In this document: positions 25,163-34,213 of the stretch, one piece after another
How positions within the stretch are numbered: the first letter of the stretch is position 1
Layout: each line of letters opens with the position of its first letter
Assembly (NCBI RefSeq): GCF_050942425.1
Contig: NZ_CP192063.1
Span: 682,001-746,000, forward strand
Length of the DNA: 64,000 bases
Origin: Actinoallomurus sp050942425
GTDB lineage: Bacteria > Actinomycetota > Actinomycetes > Streptosporangiales > Streptosporangiaceae
Direction of reading: 5' to 3'
Made by a program: the position numbers and the translations under genes
Notes under the pieces: generated by a model
The model's database searches: none
Told to the model about the DNA's origin: nothing
Seen by the model: only the letters and a program-made list of their open reading frames with translations

Positions 25163-25768
25163 TCAGAGGTTCGCCAGGTGTTCGAAGCCCGCGAGGAGGA
25201 TGAGGTTGTCGACCCAGTCATTCGGACGCCAGTTGCTGATCCACTTGGGGTTGTTCGGGTCGGTGAGCCCGGCGCCGTAGGACTTCAGGACGTCGTAGCT
25301 GTGGTTCATGCAGTTGTTGCCCCACAGGTAGTAGCCGCGGCCCTTGTTGGCCTGGCCCTGCAGGTCGGCGGCGTGCACTGAGCTGTCCGTCGTGTTCTTA
25401 CAGGTGTACTGCTTGTAGTACCCGCCGGGATGCTCGCCGGCCTTCACGTTGCGGAAGGTGTCCAGGACCTTCTGCCAGGTGCCGTTGTCCTCCCACGCCC
25501 CGTTGTTCTGGCCGGGGTTGATCTTCTTGGAGTTCGGGCCGCCCTCCTCGCCTGGCTGACCCTCCGTCGCGCCGAAGAACCAGTGGTCCTTCGGCGGCTC
25601 CTGGAAGGCCCAGCCGACGTGGCCGTTTCCCTTGGCGCCCTGGGGGGCGAGGAAGACGCACACCCGGCCGTGGCCGAGGGCGTGGGCGGGCGCTGTAGAG
25701 GTGAGGGTGACGCCCGCGGCGAGGACCGCGGGGGCCACGGCGAGGGTGAGTTTCCGCATGAGTTTCAT
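25163..25768 (-). CDS. Secreted permuted-papain-fold-like protein
   Basis: A 201-residue exported protein; ATG 25768 is followed by a Sec signal ending near AHA at residue 33. A His lies in GNGHVGWAF near residue 50 and a Cys in NNCMNHSYDVL near residue 153. In this order (His before Cys) the residues match circularly permuted NlpC/P60-type proteins such as the LRAT/YiiX group, in which they form the catalytic dyad. The link is my inference and no standard family was matched. It starts 13 bases after the stop of the small Cys protein gene, so the two are co-transcribed, divergent from the AfsR-type regulator. Confidence 0.6.
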   Translation of the reverse strand: MKLMRKLTLAVAPAVLAAGVTLTSTAPAHALGHGRVCVFLAPQGAKGNGHVGWAFQEPPKDHWFFGATEGQPGEEGGPNSKKINPGQNNGAWEDNGTWQKVLDTFRNVKAGEHPGGYYKQYTCKNTTDSSVHAADLQGQANKGRGYYLWGNNCMNHSYDVLKSYGAGLTDPNNPKWISNWRPNDWVDNLILLAGFEHLANL

Positions 25769-25781
25769 CTGCCGTCTCCGC

Positions 25782-26081
25782 TCAGGGCGTTGTGATCTTC
25801 CAGTCCTGGATCTGTATCGGCCCGCAACCGAGGGACAACTCTCCCCAGCCGTGGGTGACCGTGCTGGCGTGGCGTTCGATGCCGGGCCAGCACCAGATGT
25901 GCAGCGTCCAGGCCCCGTCACCGGAGCAGTAGCCGTGGATCCGGTTGTCGTGTTCGTACTGGGCGGTGCAGTCCAGGCTCGCGGCCCGGGTCGGGGCGGC
26001 GGCCTGGGCGGGAGCCGCCGCGGCGAGCGCCGTCAGCGCCGCTGCGGTGAACGTGCCGGCGAGCGCCGTTCGAGTGCGCAT
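25782..26081 (-). CDS. Small secreted Cys/Trp-rich protein
   Basis: A 99-residue exported protein with a signal peptide ending at AQA-A near residue 27. The mature part of about 70 residues contains four Cys (LDC, GYC, WCW, LGCG) that can form two disulfides and several Trp, giving a compact secreted domain. No family was recognised. It precedes the permuted-papain-like gene by 13 bases, so the pair may be an inhibitor/enzyme or two-part secreted system. Confidence 0.7.
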   Translation of the reverse strand: MRTRTALAGTFTAAALTALAAAAPAQAAAPTRAASLDCTAQYEHDNRIHGYCSGDGAWTLHIWCWPGIERHASTVTHGWGELSLGCGPIQIQDWKITTP

Positions 26082-26257
26082 CCGATCCTCCTTGGGTCAC
26101 CGCTGGGCCATCGCCCTGCGGTACGCCCCACTCTCCGGGCCCGGCGTTGAGGAAACCTTGAATCAATCTTGGCGTCCTCCTCGACAGCGTGGTCAGATAG
26201 CGTCAAGGCGGCTGGTTCGGCCGGGAGACCGCCGCAGGTGACGCCGGACCGGCGGGG

Positions 26258-29200
26258 GTGTCTGTGGAGTTCCAGGTTCTTGGCGCGGTCCGGGCGTACG
26301 CCGAAGGACGACCATTGGACCTCGGACATCCGCGACAGCGGTGTGTGCTCGCCGGGTTGATCATTGAGCCGGGTGTCGTCCAGCCGGTGGAGCGCCTGAT
26401 GCGGCTGGTCTGGGGCGACCACCCGCCTGACTCCGCGCGCAACGTGCTGTACGGCTACGTGTCCCGGCTGAAGAAGCTCCTCGGCGCGTACGGCGTCACG
26501 CTGGCGCGTGGCACGGGTGGTTACGCGCTGGAGGTGCCCCGCGACGCCGTCGACCTGTACCGCTTCCGCGCCTTCGTCGCCGACGCCCGGCAGGCCGACG
26601 ACCCCTCCATCGCGTACGCCCTGCTCCGCGAGGCATTCGGGCTCTGGCACGGTACGCCCTTCGCCGATCTGTCCAGCGACCGTCTGGACAATGTCCGGCA
26701 GGCCATCGAGCAGGAGCGCTTGGAAGCGCTGCGGCTGTGCCACGGGATCGAGCTCGATCTGGGGCGCCACGCCGAACTCCTCGGTGAACTGCGTGCGCTG
26801 ACCACCGACCATCCGCTCGACGAGGCGGCCGTCGGCCAGCTGATGCTGGCGCTGTACCGCTGCGGACGGCAGGCCGACGCTCTGGCCGCGTACGAGCGGA
26901 TCCAGCGGGCGCTGGCGAACGAACTCGGCGCCGACCCAGGTCCTGACCTGCGGCAACTGCATCAGCGGATCCTCCGACACGATCCGTCCCTCGCGCTCTC
27001 CGGGTCGGGCGGAAACCGCGTACGCAGGCCGACGCAGCTCCCGCACGGCGTGCGCGGCTTCGTGGGTCGGCAGGCGGAGCTCGGTCGCCTCGACGCGTTG
27101 GCGGACCGGCTGGGGAACGACTCCGGCCAGGGCATGGTCCTGGTCGGCGTCAGCGGAACGGCCGGTGTCGGCAAGACCTCCCTGGTCGTGCACTGGGCCG
27201 AGGCGGCGGCCGACCACTTCCCCGACGGCCAGCTCTTCGCCGACCTGAGGGGGTTCGATGCCGAGCAGGCGCCGCTGCCGCCGGGTGACGTGCTCGGGCA
27301 GTTTCTGCGCGCCCTTGGAGTACCGTCCAAGGACATTCCCGCCGACATCGGAGAACGCGCGAGTCTCTACCGGTCGGCGCTCGGCGGCCGTCGCGTCCTG
27401 GTCGTGCTCGACAACGCCGCGACGTCCGATCAGGTGCGCCCGCTGCTGCCGGGCGGCCGGTCCTGCACAACGGTGTTCACCAGCCGCAGACGGCTGTCGG
27501 GTCTGATCGCCAAGGACGGCGCTCACGAGTTCACGCTCGACGTGCTGGACCACCGGGAGTCGCTGAATCTTCTCTCGGGTCTGGCGGGTGAGCGGCGCGT
27601 TGCGGACGAGCCGGAGGCCGCGGACCAGGTGGTCTCCCGGTGTGCGCGACTCCCGCTCGCGCTGTCCATCGTGGGCGCGAAGCTCGCCGGCAACGACCGT
27701 GGCCGCCTGCGCGACACCGCACGGGAACTCGCCGCCGACGACCGGCTGAAGGCCATGGCGCTCGACGACGATCCGGGGGCCGCCGTCGACGCCGCCCTCG
27801 GGCTGTCCTATCAGGCGCTCCCGGAGGACTGCCGCCGCTACTTCCGGCTCATCGGGCTGGTGCCGGGCCCGGACTTCACCCCGCACGCCGTTGCGGCGCT
27901 GGTCGGAACGTCCCTCGCGGAGGCGTCGGCCGCGCTCGGCAGGCTCGCGGCGTACCATCTCGTCGAACAGCACATGCCGGACCGTTACCGCTTCCACGAC
28001 CTGTTGCGGCTCTACGCCGTCGATCGGGCCACGGTCGACGAGTCCGCGTCCGTACGGGACGAGGCCGTCGGGCGGCTTTTCGAGTGGTACCTGCGGACCG
28101 CCGAGGCCGCGGTGCGCTTGTACGACATGCAGTTCGTACGGCTGCCGCGGGACGGTGGTGACCCCGTGCCGCCGACGCTGGACTTTCCCGACCGCCCGGC
28201 CGCCGTCGGGTGGCTCGACGCCGAACGCCCGAACCTGTTCGCGGCGATCCACCGCGCCGCCCGGTCCGGGCCGTACGCCCTGGCATGGCACCTCGTCGAC
28301 ACACTGCGCGGGTATTCCCGGCTCCGGCCGTGCGGCATCGAATGGCTCGCGGCGACCGAGGCCGGGCTGGAGGCGGCCGCACGACACGGCGAGGAGTCGG
28401 CGAGGGCGGCCATGCACCTCGGCGTGGCGGACGCGTCCGCGAACCTGGGCGACGAGGAACGCTCCCTCGAACACGACGGTCACGCGCTGGATCTCAGCCG
28501 CCGCGGCGGCTGGCTCGCGGGCGAGGTCACCGCGCTCGGCGGTCTCGGGCGGGTCCACTGGGCGCGCGGGAGCCTGCATCAGGCGCTGAAGTACCTCGAC
28601 GAGGCCCTGGCGATCTATCGGGAGATCGGGCACCGCATCGGTGAGAGCGTGAGTCTGGGCAGCCTCGGCCGCGTCTACCACGATCTCGGCCGGGTGGAGA
28701 CGGCCCACGCCACGTACACACAGGCGCAGGAGCTCAGCCGGCAGATCGGTGCGCAGGTCGGGGAGGCGCTGACCTCCATGTATCTCGGGGTGGCCGATGA
28801 CTGGCTGGGCCGGCCCGAGCGGGCGCGGGAGCATTTCCACCGGTCGCTGACGGCGAGCCGCGAGATCGATTTCAGGGTGGGGGAGGCGTTGAGCCTGTCC
28901 CACCTGAGCGGCCTGGACGGCAGGGCGGGGCATTACGATCAGGCGGCACGCAACGCCCGTCAGGCGTTCGCCATTCTTCACGACACCGGCGATCAGCGGG
29001 TCGAGGCCGAATGCCTGAACGCGATAGCCGATCATCTGCCACCGGAGAGGTGTGAGGAGTCGAGCGCGTGCCACGCCAAGGCCCTGGCCATCGCGCGGCG
29101 GGTCCAGTACCGGCGAGGCGAGATCCAGGCACTGATCGGGATGGCCCACGGGGCGCTCCGCGCGGATCGGGTCGACCAGGCCCTGACCCATGGCTCGGAG

Positions 29201-29512
29201 GCGCTCGTCCTGGCCCGGCGGGACGATTACCGAGCTTTCGAAGGGGAGGCCCTTACGATCATCGCGGAGGCGTGGCGGCGATCGGGTGAGACGAAGCGGG
29301 CCGTCGAGGGCTGTCGGCGGGCCCTGGACATCCACCGTGGCACAGGCCTGCTGGGCGGCCAGGCGCGAACCCTGCGGATCCTCGGTGACGCCCTCGACAC
29401 GATGAGAGGGCGGGCCGCCGCCGAACCCCTCTGGCGGGAGGCCCTCGCACTCTTCGAGAAATTCGCGCCGGTCGCCGCGGACGAGGTGCGCAGACTCCTG
29501 GCAGACGGCTGA
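26258..29512 (+). CDS. AfsR/SARP-type regulator with NB-ARC and TPR domains
   Basis: A 1,084-residue regulator. Residues 1-95 form a winged-helix OmpR-type DNA-binding domain (LDLGHPRQRCVLAGLI), 100-245 the bacterial transcription-activation domain (LDEAAVGQLMLALYR), 265-560 an NB-ARC ATPase with P-loop GTAGVGKTS near 302 and LVVLDNA Walker B, and about 600-1,080 a series of TPR helices. AfsR-like proteins integrate signals by nucleotide binding and activate secondary metabolism or differentiation genes. GTG 26258 or GTG 26264 may be the start. It is divergent from the two exported-protein genes, with 176 bases between, which are possible targets. Confidence 0.92.
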   Translation: MSVEFQVLGAVRAYAEGRPLDLGHPRQRCVLAGLIIEPGVVQPVERLMRLVWGDHPPDSARNVLYGYVSRLKKLLGAYGVTLARGTGGYALEVPRDAVDLYRFRAFVADARQADDPSIAYALLREAFGLWHGTPFADLSSDRLDNVRQAIEQERLEALRLCHGIELDLGRHAELLGELRALTTDHPLDEAAVGQLMLALYRCGRQADALAAYERIQRALANELGADPGPDLRQLHQRILRHDPSLALSGSGGNRVRRPTQLPHGVRGFVGRQAELGRLDALADRLGNDSGQGMVLVGVSGTAGVGKTSLVVHWAEAAADHFPDGQLFADLRGFDAEQAPLPPGDVLGQFLRALGVPSKDIPADIGERASLYRSALGGRRVLVVLDNAATSDQVRPLLPGGRSCTTVFTSRRRLSGLIAKDGAHEFTLDVLDHRESLNLLSGLAGERRVADEPEAADQVVSRCARLPLALSIVGAKLAGNDRGRLRDTARELAADDRLKAMALDDDPGAAVDAALGLSYQALPEDCRRYFRLIGLVPGPDFTPHAVAALVGTSLAEASAALGRLAAYHLVEQHMPDRYRFHDLLRLYAVDRATVDESASVRDEAVGRLFEWYLRTAEAAVRLYDMQFVRLPRDGGDPVPPTLDFPDRPAAVGWLDAERPNLFAAIHRAARSGPYALAWHLVDTLRGYSRLRPCGIEWLAATEAGLEAAARHGEESARAAMHLGVADASANLGDEERSLEHDGHALDLSRRGGWLAGEVTALGGLGRVHWARGSLHQALKYLDEALAIYREIGHRIGESVSLGSLGRVYHDLGRVETAHATYTQAQELSRQIGAQVGEALTSMYLGVADDWLGRPERAREHFHRSLTASREIDFRVGEALSLSHLSGLDGRAGHYDQAARNARQAFAILHDTGDQRVEAECLNAIADHLPPERCEESSACHAKALAIARRVQYRRGEIQALIGMAHGALRADRVDQALTHGSEALVLARRDDYRAFEGEALTIIAEAWRRSGETKRAVEGCRRALDIHRGTGLLGGQARTLRILGDALDTMRGRAAAEPLWREALALFEKFAPVAADEVRRLLADG

Positions 29513-29544
29513 CCAGCTCCAGCCAGTGAGGCTCTAGCTGCACG

Positions 29545-29576
29545 CTCGGTCCTTCAGGACCCCCTTCAGGACCGAG
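29545..29576. repeat. Inverted repeat between converging genes
   Basis: 9-bp arms CTCGGTCCT and AGGACCGAG with a 14-base loop, 33 bases after the AfsR-type gene; probably its terminator. Confidence 0.5.
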
Positions 29577-29610
29577 AAGCTGACCTAACGATGCGCAGTT
29601 CTGAACGCCT

Positions 29611-29641
29611 GCGGCGACCTCGCCTGTGGCGAGGCCGCCGC
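29611..29641 (-). terminator. Terminator hairpin for the sugar operon
   Basis: 14-bp arms with one mismatch around TGT (29611-29624 and 29628-29641), 38 bases beyond the stop of the aldehyde dehydrogenase gene on the minus strand. Confidence 0.65.
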
Positions 29642-29678
29642 GTACGGTCGGCGGGGTCACCCGCGCCGACCGCGCCGT

Positions 29679-31076
29679 TCAGCGGACGGTCGGCGGGAGT
29701 ACCTCCTCGGGGAGGCCCTGGAAGGTGACCGGGACCTGGAAGCGACGGATCGCGGCCGTGCCGACGGACGTGTGCAGCACCGAGGTGGTGGCGGGCCAGG
29801 GGCCGCCATGCTGCATCGCGTGGTTGACCGCGACGCCGGTGGGCCAGCCGTTGTAGACGACGCGGCCGACGTGGTGGGCCAGTTCGGTGACGAGGTCGCG
29901 GGCTAGCTCGGCGTCGCCGGGCTCGGCGTGGACGGTCGCGGTGAGCGAGCCGGGCACGGCGGCGGCCGCGGCGTGCAGCTCCTCCTCCGACGAATACTCG
30001 ATGATGATGGACGAGGGGCCGAAGCACTCCTCCGCCAGCTCCGGCCGGGCCGCGAACTCCTCCGCGCTCACCGCGAACAGGTGTGCGCCGGCGCTCTCGG
30101 CGATCGTGCGCGTCTCGCCCGCGATCCGCTCGACCCCGCTGCGGAACCCGTCCGTGATCTGCGGCGTGAGCAGCGCCGGTGCCGGTACGGCCTCGACCGC
30201 CTCGGCCAGGACGGACTCGAGCCCGTGCCCGGCCGGCAGGAACACGAGCCCCGGTTTCGTGCAGAACTGCCCGGACCCGAGCGTGAACGAGCCGACGTAG
30301 CCGCGCGCGATCTCCTCGCCCCGGGCGGCCACGGCCGCCTCGGTGATGAAGACCGGGTTGACGCTGCCCAGCTCACCGTAGAACGGGATCGGGTCCGGGC
30401 GGCTCACGGCGGCGTCGAACAGCGCCCGGCCGCCGCGTACCGAACCGGTGAACCCGGCGGCCTTGATGTTCGGGTCCTTGATGAGCGCCAGGCCCGCCTC
30501 GAACCCGTGCACGATCGCGAACGTTCCCGCCGGTGCGCCCGCCTTGGCGAGGGCCTCGGTGATGATCTCGGCCGTACGGACCGAGGTGCGCGGGTGGCCG
30601 GGGTGCGCCTTCACGATGACGGGGCAGCCCGCCGCCCACGCCGAGGCGGTGTCGCCGCCCGCGACGGAGAACGCGAAGGGGAAGTTGCTCGCGGCGTACA
30701 CCGCGACGGGGCCGATCGGCAGCAGCGCCCGCACGAACCCGGGCTCGGCGGTGTCCCGCTGGAAGCCCTCGCCGCGTGCCTCTTCGGCCAGCAGCCGCAG
30801 CTGTCCGGTGGTCCGGCCGACCTCGCCGGTCAGGCGGGTCGAGCCGAGCGCGGTCTCCGCGTCGGCCAGCGGCACGAGTTCTTCCACGGCCGCGTCCAGC
30901 GCGTCCGCGACGGCCTCCAGCAGCGCGGCCCGCTCGGGCAGCGGCAGCGCGGCGAGCGGGCGGGCGGCGTTCGCCGCGGCCTGGGTCAGCTCGGCGACCG
31001 TCTCGGCGGAGGTCTCCTCCACACCGGGCTCGAGGCGGTCGCCGGTCCGGGGGTCGACTCCGTACAGCAGGGTCAT
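29679..31076 (-). CDS. Aldehyde dehydrogenase, 2-ketoglutarate-semialdehyde type
   Basis: A 465-residue NAD(P)-dependent aldehyde dehydrogenase of the KGSADH group: SNFPFAFSVAGGDTASAWAAGCPVIVKAHP around 135-165, the FTGSVRGGRALF nucleotide turn, the active-site GSGQFCTKPGL Cys near 280, and the ELGSVNPVF segment with the Glu base. The KAHPGHP signature is typical of alpha-ketoglutaric semialdehyde dehydrogenases. It would make the last oxidation to 2-oxoglutarate. ATG 31076 lies 7 bases after GGAG and shares its A with the upstream stop TGA; GTG 31079 is the alternative. Last gene of the operon. Confidence 0.85.
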   Translation of the reverse strand: MTLLYGVDPRTGDRLEPGVEETSAETVAELTQAAANAARPLAALPLPERAALLEAVADALDAAVEELVPLADAETALGSTRLTGEVGRTTGQLRLLAEEARGEGFQRDTAEPGFVRALLPIGPVAVYAASNFPFAFSVAGGDTASAWAAGCPVIVKAHPGHPRTSVRTAEIITEALAKAGAPAGTFAIVHGFEAGLALIKDPNIKAAGFTGSVRGGRALFDAAVSRPDPIPFYGELGSVNPVFITEAAVAARGEEIARGYVGSFTLGSGQFCTKPGLVFLPAGHGLESVLAEAVEAVPAPALLTPQITDGFRSGVERIAGETRTIAESAGAHLFAVSAEEFAARPELAEECFGPSSIIIEYSSEEELHAAAAAVPGSLTATVHAEPGDAELARDLVTELAHHVGRVVYNGWPTGVAVNHAMQHGGPWPATTSVLHTSVGTAAIRRFQVPVTFQGLPEEVLPPTVR

Positions 31077-32032
31077 CACAGGTCTCCGTCGGTGGGGAAG
31101 CGGTTCAGGTCACCGGGCAGGCGCGAACCCAGCGGGGACATGCCGCCGTCGGCGCCGAGGCGCTCGAGGATGTCGAGGGTGAGGCGGCCGCGGTGCACGC
31201 GCTCGCGGATCGCGTTGACGGCCAGGTCGCGCAGGTGGCGGCCGACCGGGTAGATGCCGGGGGTGTTGCGCAGGCCGAACTTCAGGTAGATCGGCGCGCC
31301 GCAGCGGATCAGCTCGGCCGCGTCGTAGAGGCGGACGAACCCGCCGAGGTCGTCGGGGGCCTCGACGTAGAAGTCCATCGGCGCGGCGCTCTGCGCCCGC
31401 AGCTCGGCGATCTGCCCGATGGTCAGGTCGCTGGGCACGTTGATGGAGTCGCCGCCGAGCTTCTCCCAGATGGCGTACGCGGCCGGGTTGACCGGTCCGA
31501 CGAGCGCCGACACCTTGAGGGTGACGTCGGCGGGGATGACGCCGGCGGTGCGCAGCCGGTGCAGGGTCCACAGCACGCCCTCGTCGGCGACGAGCAGGCA
31601 CTTCACGCCGAGCGCCACGGCGCGTTCGGCCTCCTCGACGCACTGGGCGAGCTGGTCACGGCCCCGGGCGCGCGGGCCCGATCCGCCGGAGGACGCCTTC
31701 ACGCCCGCGCCGATGTCCCACGTGCCGCGCGGGCCGACGAACAGGCACAGCTCGATGTGCCGCTCCTCGCACGCCTTCACCATCTCGGTGATCTCGGCGT
31801 CGGTGAGCATCCAGACGCCGCTGCCCTGGCTGATGCGGTGGATCGGCACTTCGAAGCGGTCGATCTCCTCCAACGCGGCGGCCAGGACCTCCGGTCCCTC
31901 ACAGGACGGCAGCTCCGTCCGCCAGCTCCCGCCGTCGGGGAACCGGGCCTCCGAACCGGCCGGGGCGGCACTGCGGGCGGGCATGCCCAACTGGTCGAGC
32001 AGGTGCTCGCCGGGGTACCGGGGAACGCTCAT
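31076..32032 (-). CDS. U32-like TIM-barrel protein of unknown function
   Basis: A 318-residue protein with alternating helices and strands that resembles the peptidase U32 barrel (LKVSALVGPVNPAAYAIWEK, then INVPSDLTIGQIAELR), but the U32 signature with its conserved Cys pair is absent. Three buried Cys (CLLV, ELCLF, RCGAP) may be catalytic. It is in the operon between a zinc dehydrogenase (8 to 11 bases apart) and a ketoglutarate-semialdehyde dehydrogenase (overlap). No classical 2-keto-3-deoxy-sugar-acid dehydratase or aldolase is in the locus, and this is the only uncharacterised enzyme-like gene. AAGGAG supports ATG 32032 over GTG 32035. The function is not known. Confidence 0.6.
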   Translation of the reverse strand: MSVPRYPGEHLLDQLGMPARSAAPAGSEARFPDGGSWRTELPSCEGPEVLAAALEEIDRFEVPIHRISQGSGVWMLTDAEITEMVKACEERHIELCLFVGPRGTWDIGAGVKASSGGSGPRARGRDQLAQCVEEAERAVALGVKCLLVADEGVLWTLHRLRTAGVIPADVTLKVSALVGPVNPAAYAIWEKLGGDSINVPSDLTIGQIAELRAQSAAPMDFYVEAPDDLGGFVRLYDAAELIRCGAPIYLKFGLRNTPGIYPVGRHLRDLAVNAIRERVHRGRLTLDILERLGADGGMSPLGSRLPGDLNRFPTDGDL

Positions 32033-32043
32033 CACACAACTCC

Positions 32044-33048
32044 TTAAGGCTTCAGAATGATCTTGCCGACATCGTCGCCGCCCTGCCCGAGGAGTGCCAC
32101 CGCGTCGGCGTACTCCTCGAGGGTGAACTCGTGGGTCACCAGCGGCCCGAGGTCGAGCAGGCCGGCGGTGAAGGCCCGTACGGCGTGCGCCCAGGCCACC
32201 GACGGGGCGCCGAACACGCTCGTCACGGTCAGCTGGCGTTCGACGATGTCCGAGGGGGAGAGCATCTCCGGGACCACGCCGGGGATGCCGGTCAGCACCA
32301 GCCGTCCGCCCCGGCGCAGCAGCCGGGCGGACGCCGCCGCCGAGTCGCGGGCGCCGGCGGTCTCCACGACCACGTCGAGGTCGAGCTCGCCGAGCTCGTC
32401 CGGGTGGAAGTACGCCGTGGCCCCGCCTGCCCGCGCGACGGGCTCCCGGCCGGCGCGAGGGTCACTGACCACCAGCTCGGCGGGGGAGGACGCGGCCAGC
32501 AGCTGGATCGTGAGCAGCCCGAGCGTGCCCGCGCCGACGACGCCGACCCGCTCCCCGGGCAGCGAAGCGGCCCGCAGCACGGCGGCGGCCGCGACCGCCG
32601 CCGGCTCGAGGAGCACGGCCGCGCGCAGGTCGGTGCCCGCTGGCAGCGTGTGCAGCAGGCGGGCGGGCACGATCAGGTGGTCGGCGAACGCGCCGGGCCG
32701 GGTGAACCCGATCTCGTCGTACCCGGCGAGGCACAGGTTGCCCTCGCCCGCGTGGCAGCGTTCGCAGACCTGGCAGCTCACGAAGCCCTCACCGACCGTC
32801 GGCCGGCCGACGAGAGCCGGGTCGACGCCGGGTCCGACCTCTTCGATCGTCCCTGACCACTCGTGGCCGGGGACGATCGGGAAGGTGGCGTACGCGTCGG
32901 GACGACCGCCCTCGTACAGCTCGCGGTCGCTGCCGCAGATGCCCGCCGCCGCGACGCGGACGAGCACCTCGCCCGGTCCGGGCGTCGGGACCTCTCCCTT
33001 GACCAGCCGGTAGCGTCCCGGCTGTTCCAGGAGTACGGATCGGCTCAC
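32044..33048 (-). CDS. Zinc-dependent sugar/alcohol dehydrogenase
   Basis: A 334-residue medium-chain dehydrogenase. The catalytic zinc ligands are Cys in GICGSD (near 38) and the GHEW His-Glu pair; the structural zinc is held by four Cys in CQVCERCHAGEGNLC near 92-106. The coenzyme fold is VGVVGAGTLGLL near 168. Substrate residues fit sugar or polyol oxidation. Its ATG overlaps the dehydratase stop by 4 bases. In this operon it may oxidise the aldose or its 2-keto-3-deoxy acid. Confidence 0.88.
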   Translation of the reverse strand: MSRSVLLEQPGRYRLVKGEVPTPGPGEVLVRVAAAGICGSDRELYEGGRPDAYATFPIVPGHEWSGTIEEVGPGVDPALVGRPTVGEGFVSCQVCERCHAGEGNLCLAGYDEIGFTRPGAFADHLIVPARLLHTLPAGTDLRAAVLLEPAAVAAAAVLRAASLPGERVGVVGAGTLGLLTIQLLAASSPAELVVSDPRAGREPVARAGGATAYFHPDELGELDLDVVVETAGARDSAAASARLLRRGGRLVLTGIPGVVPEMLSPSDIVERQLTVTSVFGAPSVAWAHAVRAFTAGLLDLGPLVTHEFTLEEYADAVALLGQGGDDVGKIILKP

Positions 33049-34202
33049 TTGGACTCGGCCCCGTCACGCTTGTGCCAGTCCTCGGCGAACAGGTTGAAGT
33101 TGGCGCGCTGGCGGGGGAACTCGGCGAGCGCGTCCAGGTCCAGTTCGACGCCCAGGCCGGGGGCCTCGGGGAGCGAGAAGTACCCGTCGACGACTTCGGG
33201 CAGGCCGGGTGCCACGCCCTTGATCGCCGAGTCGGCGAAGTCGTTGAAGTGCTCCTGGATCTTGAAGTTGGGCGTGCAGGCGCCCAGGTGCAGGTTGGCG
33301 GCGGTCAGCACGGGGCCGCCGACGTTGTGCGGGGCGACCATGACGTAGTGCGTCTCGGCGGTGGCGGCGAGTTTGCGGGCCTCGCCGATGCCGCCGATGT
33401 GGCCGATGTCCGGCTGGATGATGTCGACGGACTGCTGCTCGAACAGCTCGCGGAACTCGATCCGGTCATGGATGCGCTCGCCGGTCGCGATCGGCAGGTC
33501 GGTGTGCGCGGAGACCTTGGCGAGGGCCTTGAGGTTCTCCGGCGGGCAGGGCTCCTCGATCCAACTCGGGTTGAACGGCGCGAGCAGGCCGGCCAGGCGG
33601 ATCGCGGTGGCAGGGGAGAACCGGCCGTGCATCTCGACGAGCAACTCGGCCTCCTCCCCGATGGCGTCGCGGACCGCTTCGACGAGGCTGACGGCGCGCA
33701 TCGTCTCGGCGTGGTCCAGCTCCATGGTGCCTGATCCGAACGGGTCGAACTTCAGCGCCTGGTAGCCGCGCTCGACGACCTTCTTCGCCGCCCCGTGGAA
33801 CGCCTCGGGGGTGAGCTCGACGGTGTACCAGCCGTTGGCGTACGCCTTGATCTTGTCGCGGACCTTGCCGCCGAGCAGGCGCCACACCGGCTGGCCGAGG
33901 GCCTTGCCGACAATGTCCCAGCAGGCCATCTCCACGCATGCGATGCCGGACATGACGACCTCACCGGCGCGGCCGTAGTCGCCGTACTTCATCCGGTGGA
34001 CGAGGTCCTCGATGTTGAACGGGTCCGAGCCGACGATGTGGTTCACCTCGGCCTCGGCCAGGTAGCCGATGAGGGCGTCGGTGTGGTTCAGCATCCGGGC
34101 CTCGCCCACACCGACGAGCCCCTCGTCGGTATGGACCTGCACGAACGTGAGATTGCGCCAGGGGGTGCCGGCGACATGTGTGGTTACACGGGTGATTCTC
34201 AT
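33045..34202 (-). CDS. Enolase-superfamily sugar-acid dehydratase
   Basis: A 385-residue member of the mandelate racemase/galactonate dehydratase group. The start is ATG 34202, after GGAG. Divalent-metal ligands are likely Glu of LVEMHGRF, Glu of WIEEP and Glu of ATGERIH; the catalytic dyad is Asp in QPDIGHIGG and His in APHNVGGP, with KFDPFG in the galactonate-dehydratase-like position near 150. The reaction would remove water from an aldonate to give a 2-keto-3-deoxy sugar acid. Whether it prefers galactonate, arabinonate or another acid cannot be read; the neighbouring arabinofuranosidase favours a pentonate. Confidence 0.85.
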   Translation of the reverse strand: MRITRVTTHVAGTPWRNLTFVQVHTDEGLVGVGEARMLNHTDALIGYLAEAEVNHIVGSDPFNIEDLVHRMKYGDYGRAGEVVMSGIACVEMACWDIVGKALGQPVWRLLGGKVRDKIKAYANGWYTVELTPEAFHGAAKKVVERGYQALKFDPFGSGTMELDHAETMRAVSLVEAVRDAIGEEAELLVEMHGRFSPATAIRLAGLLAPFNPSWIEEPCPPENLKALAKVSAHTDLPIATGERIHDRIEFRELFEQQSVDIIQPDIGHIGGIGEARKLAATAETHYVMVAPHNVGGPVLTAANLHLGACTPNFKIQEHFNDFADSAIKGVAPGLPEVVDGYFSLPEAPGLGVELDLDALAEFPRQRANFNLFAEDWHKRDGAESK

Positions 34203-34213
34203 AGAGGGTCTCC

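Noticed and set aside
26033..29335. 1,100-codon minus-strand frame opposite the AfsR-type gene
   Set aside because: Antisense shadow of a strongly conserved regulator; no family motifs.
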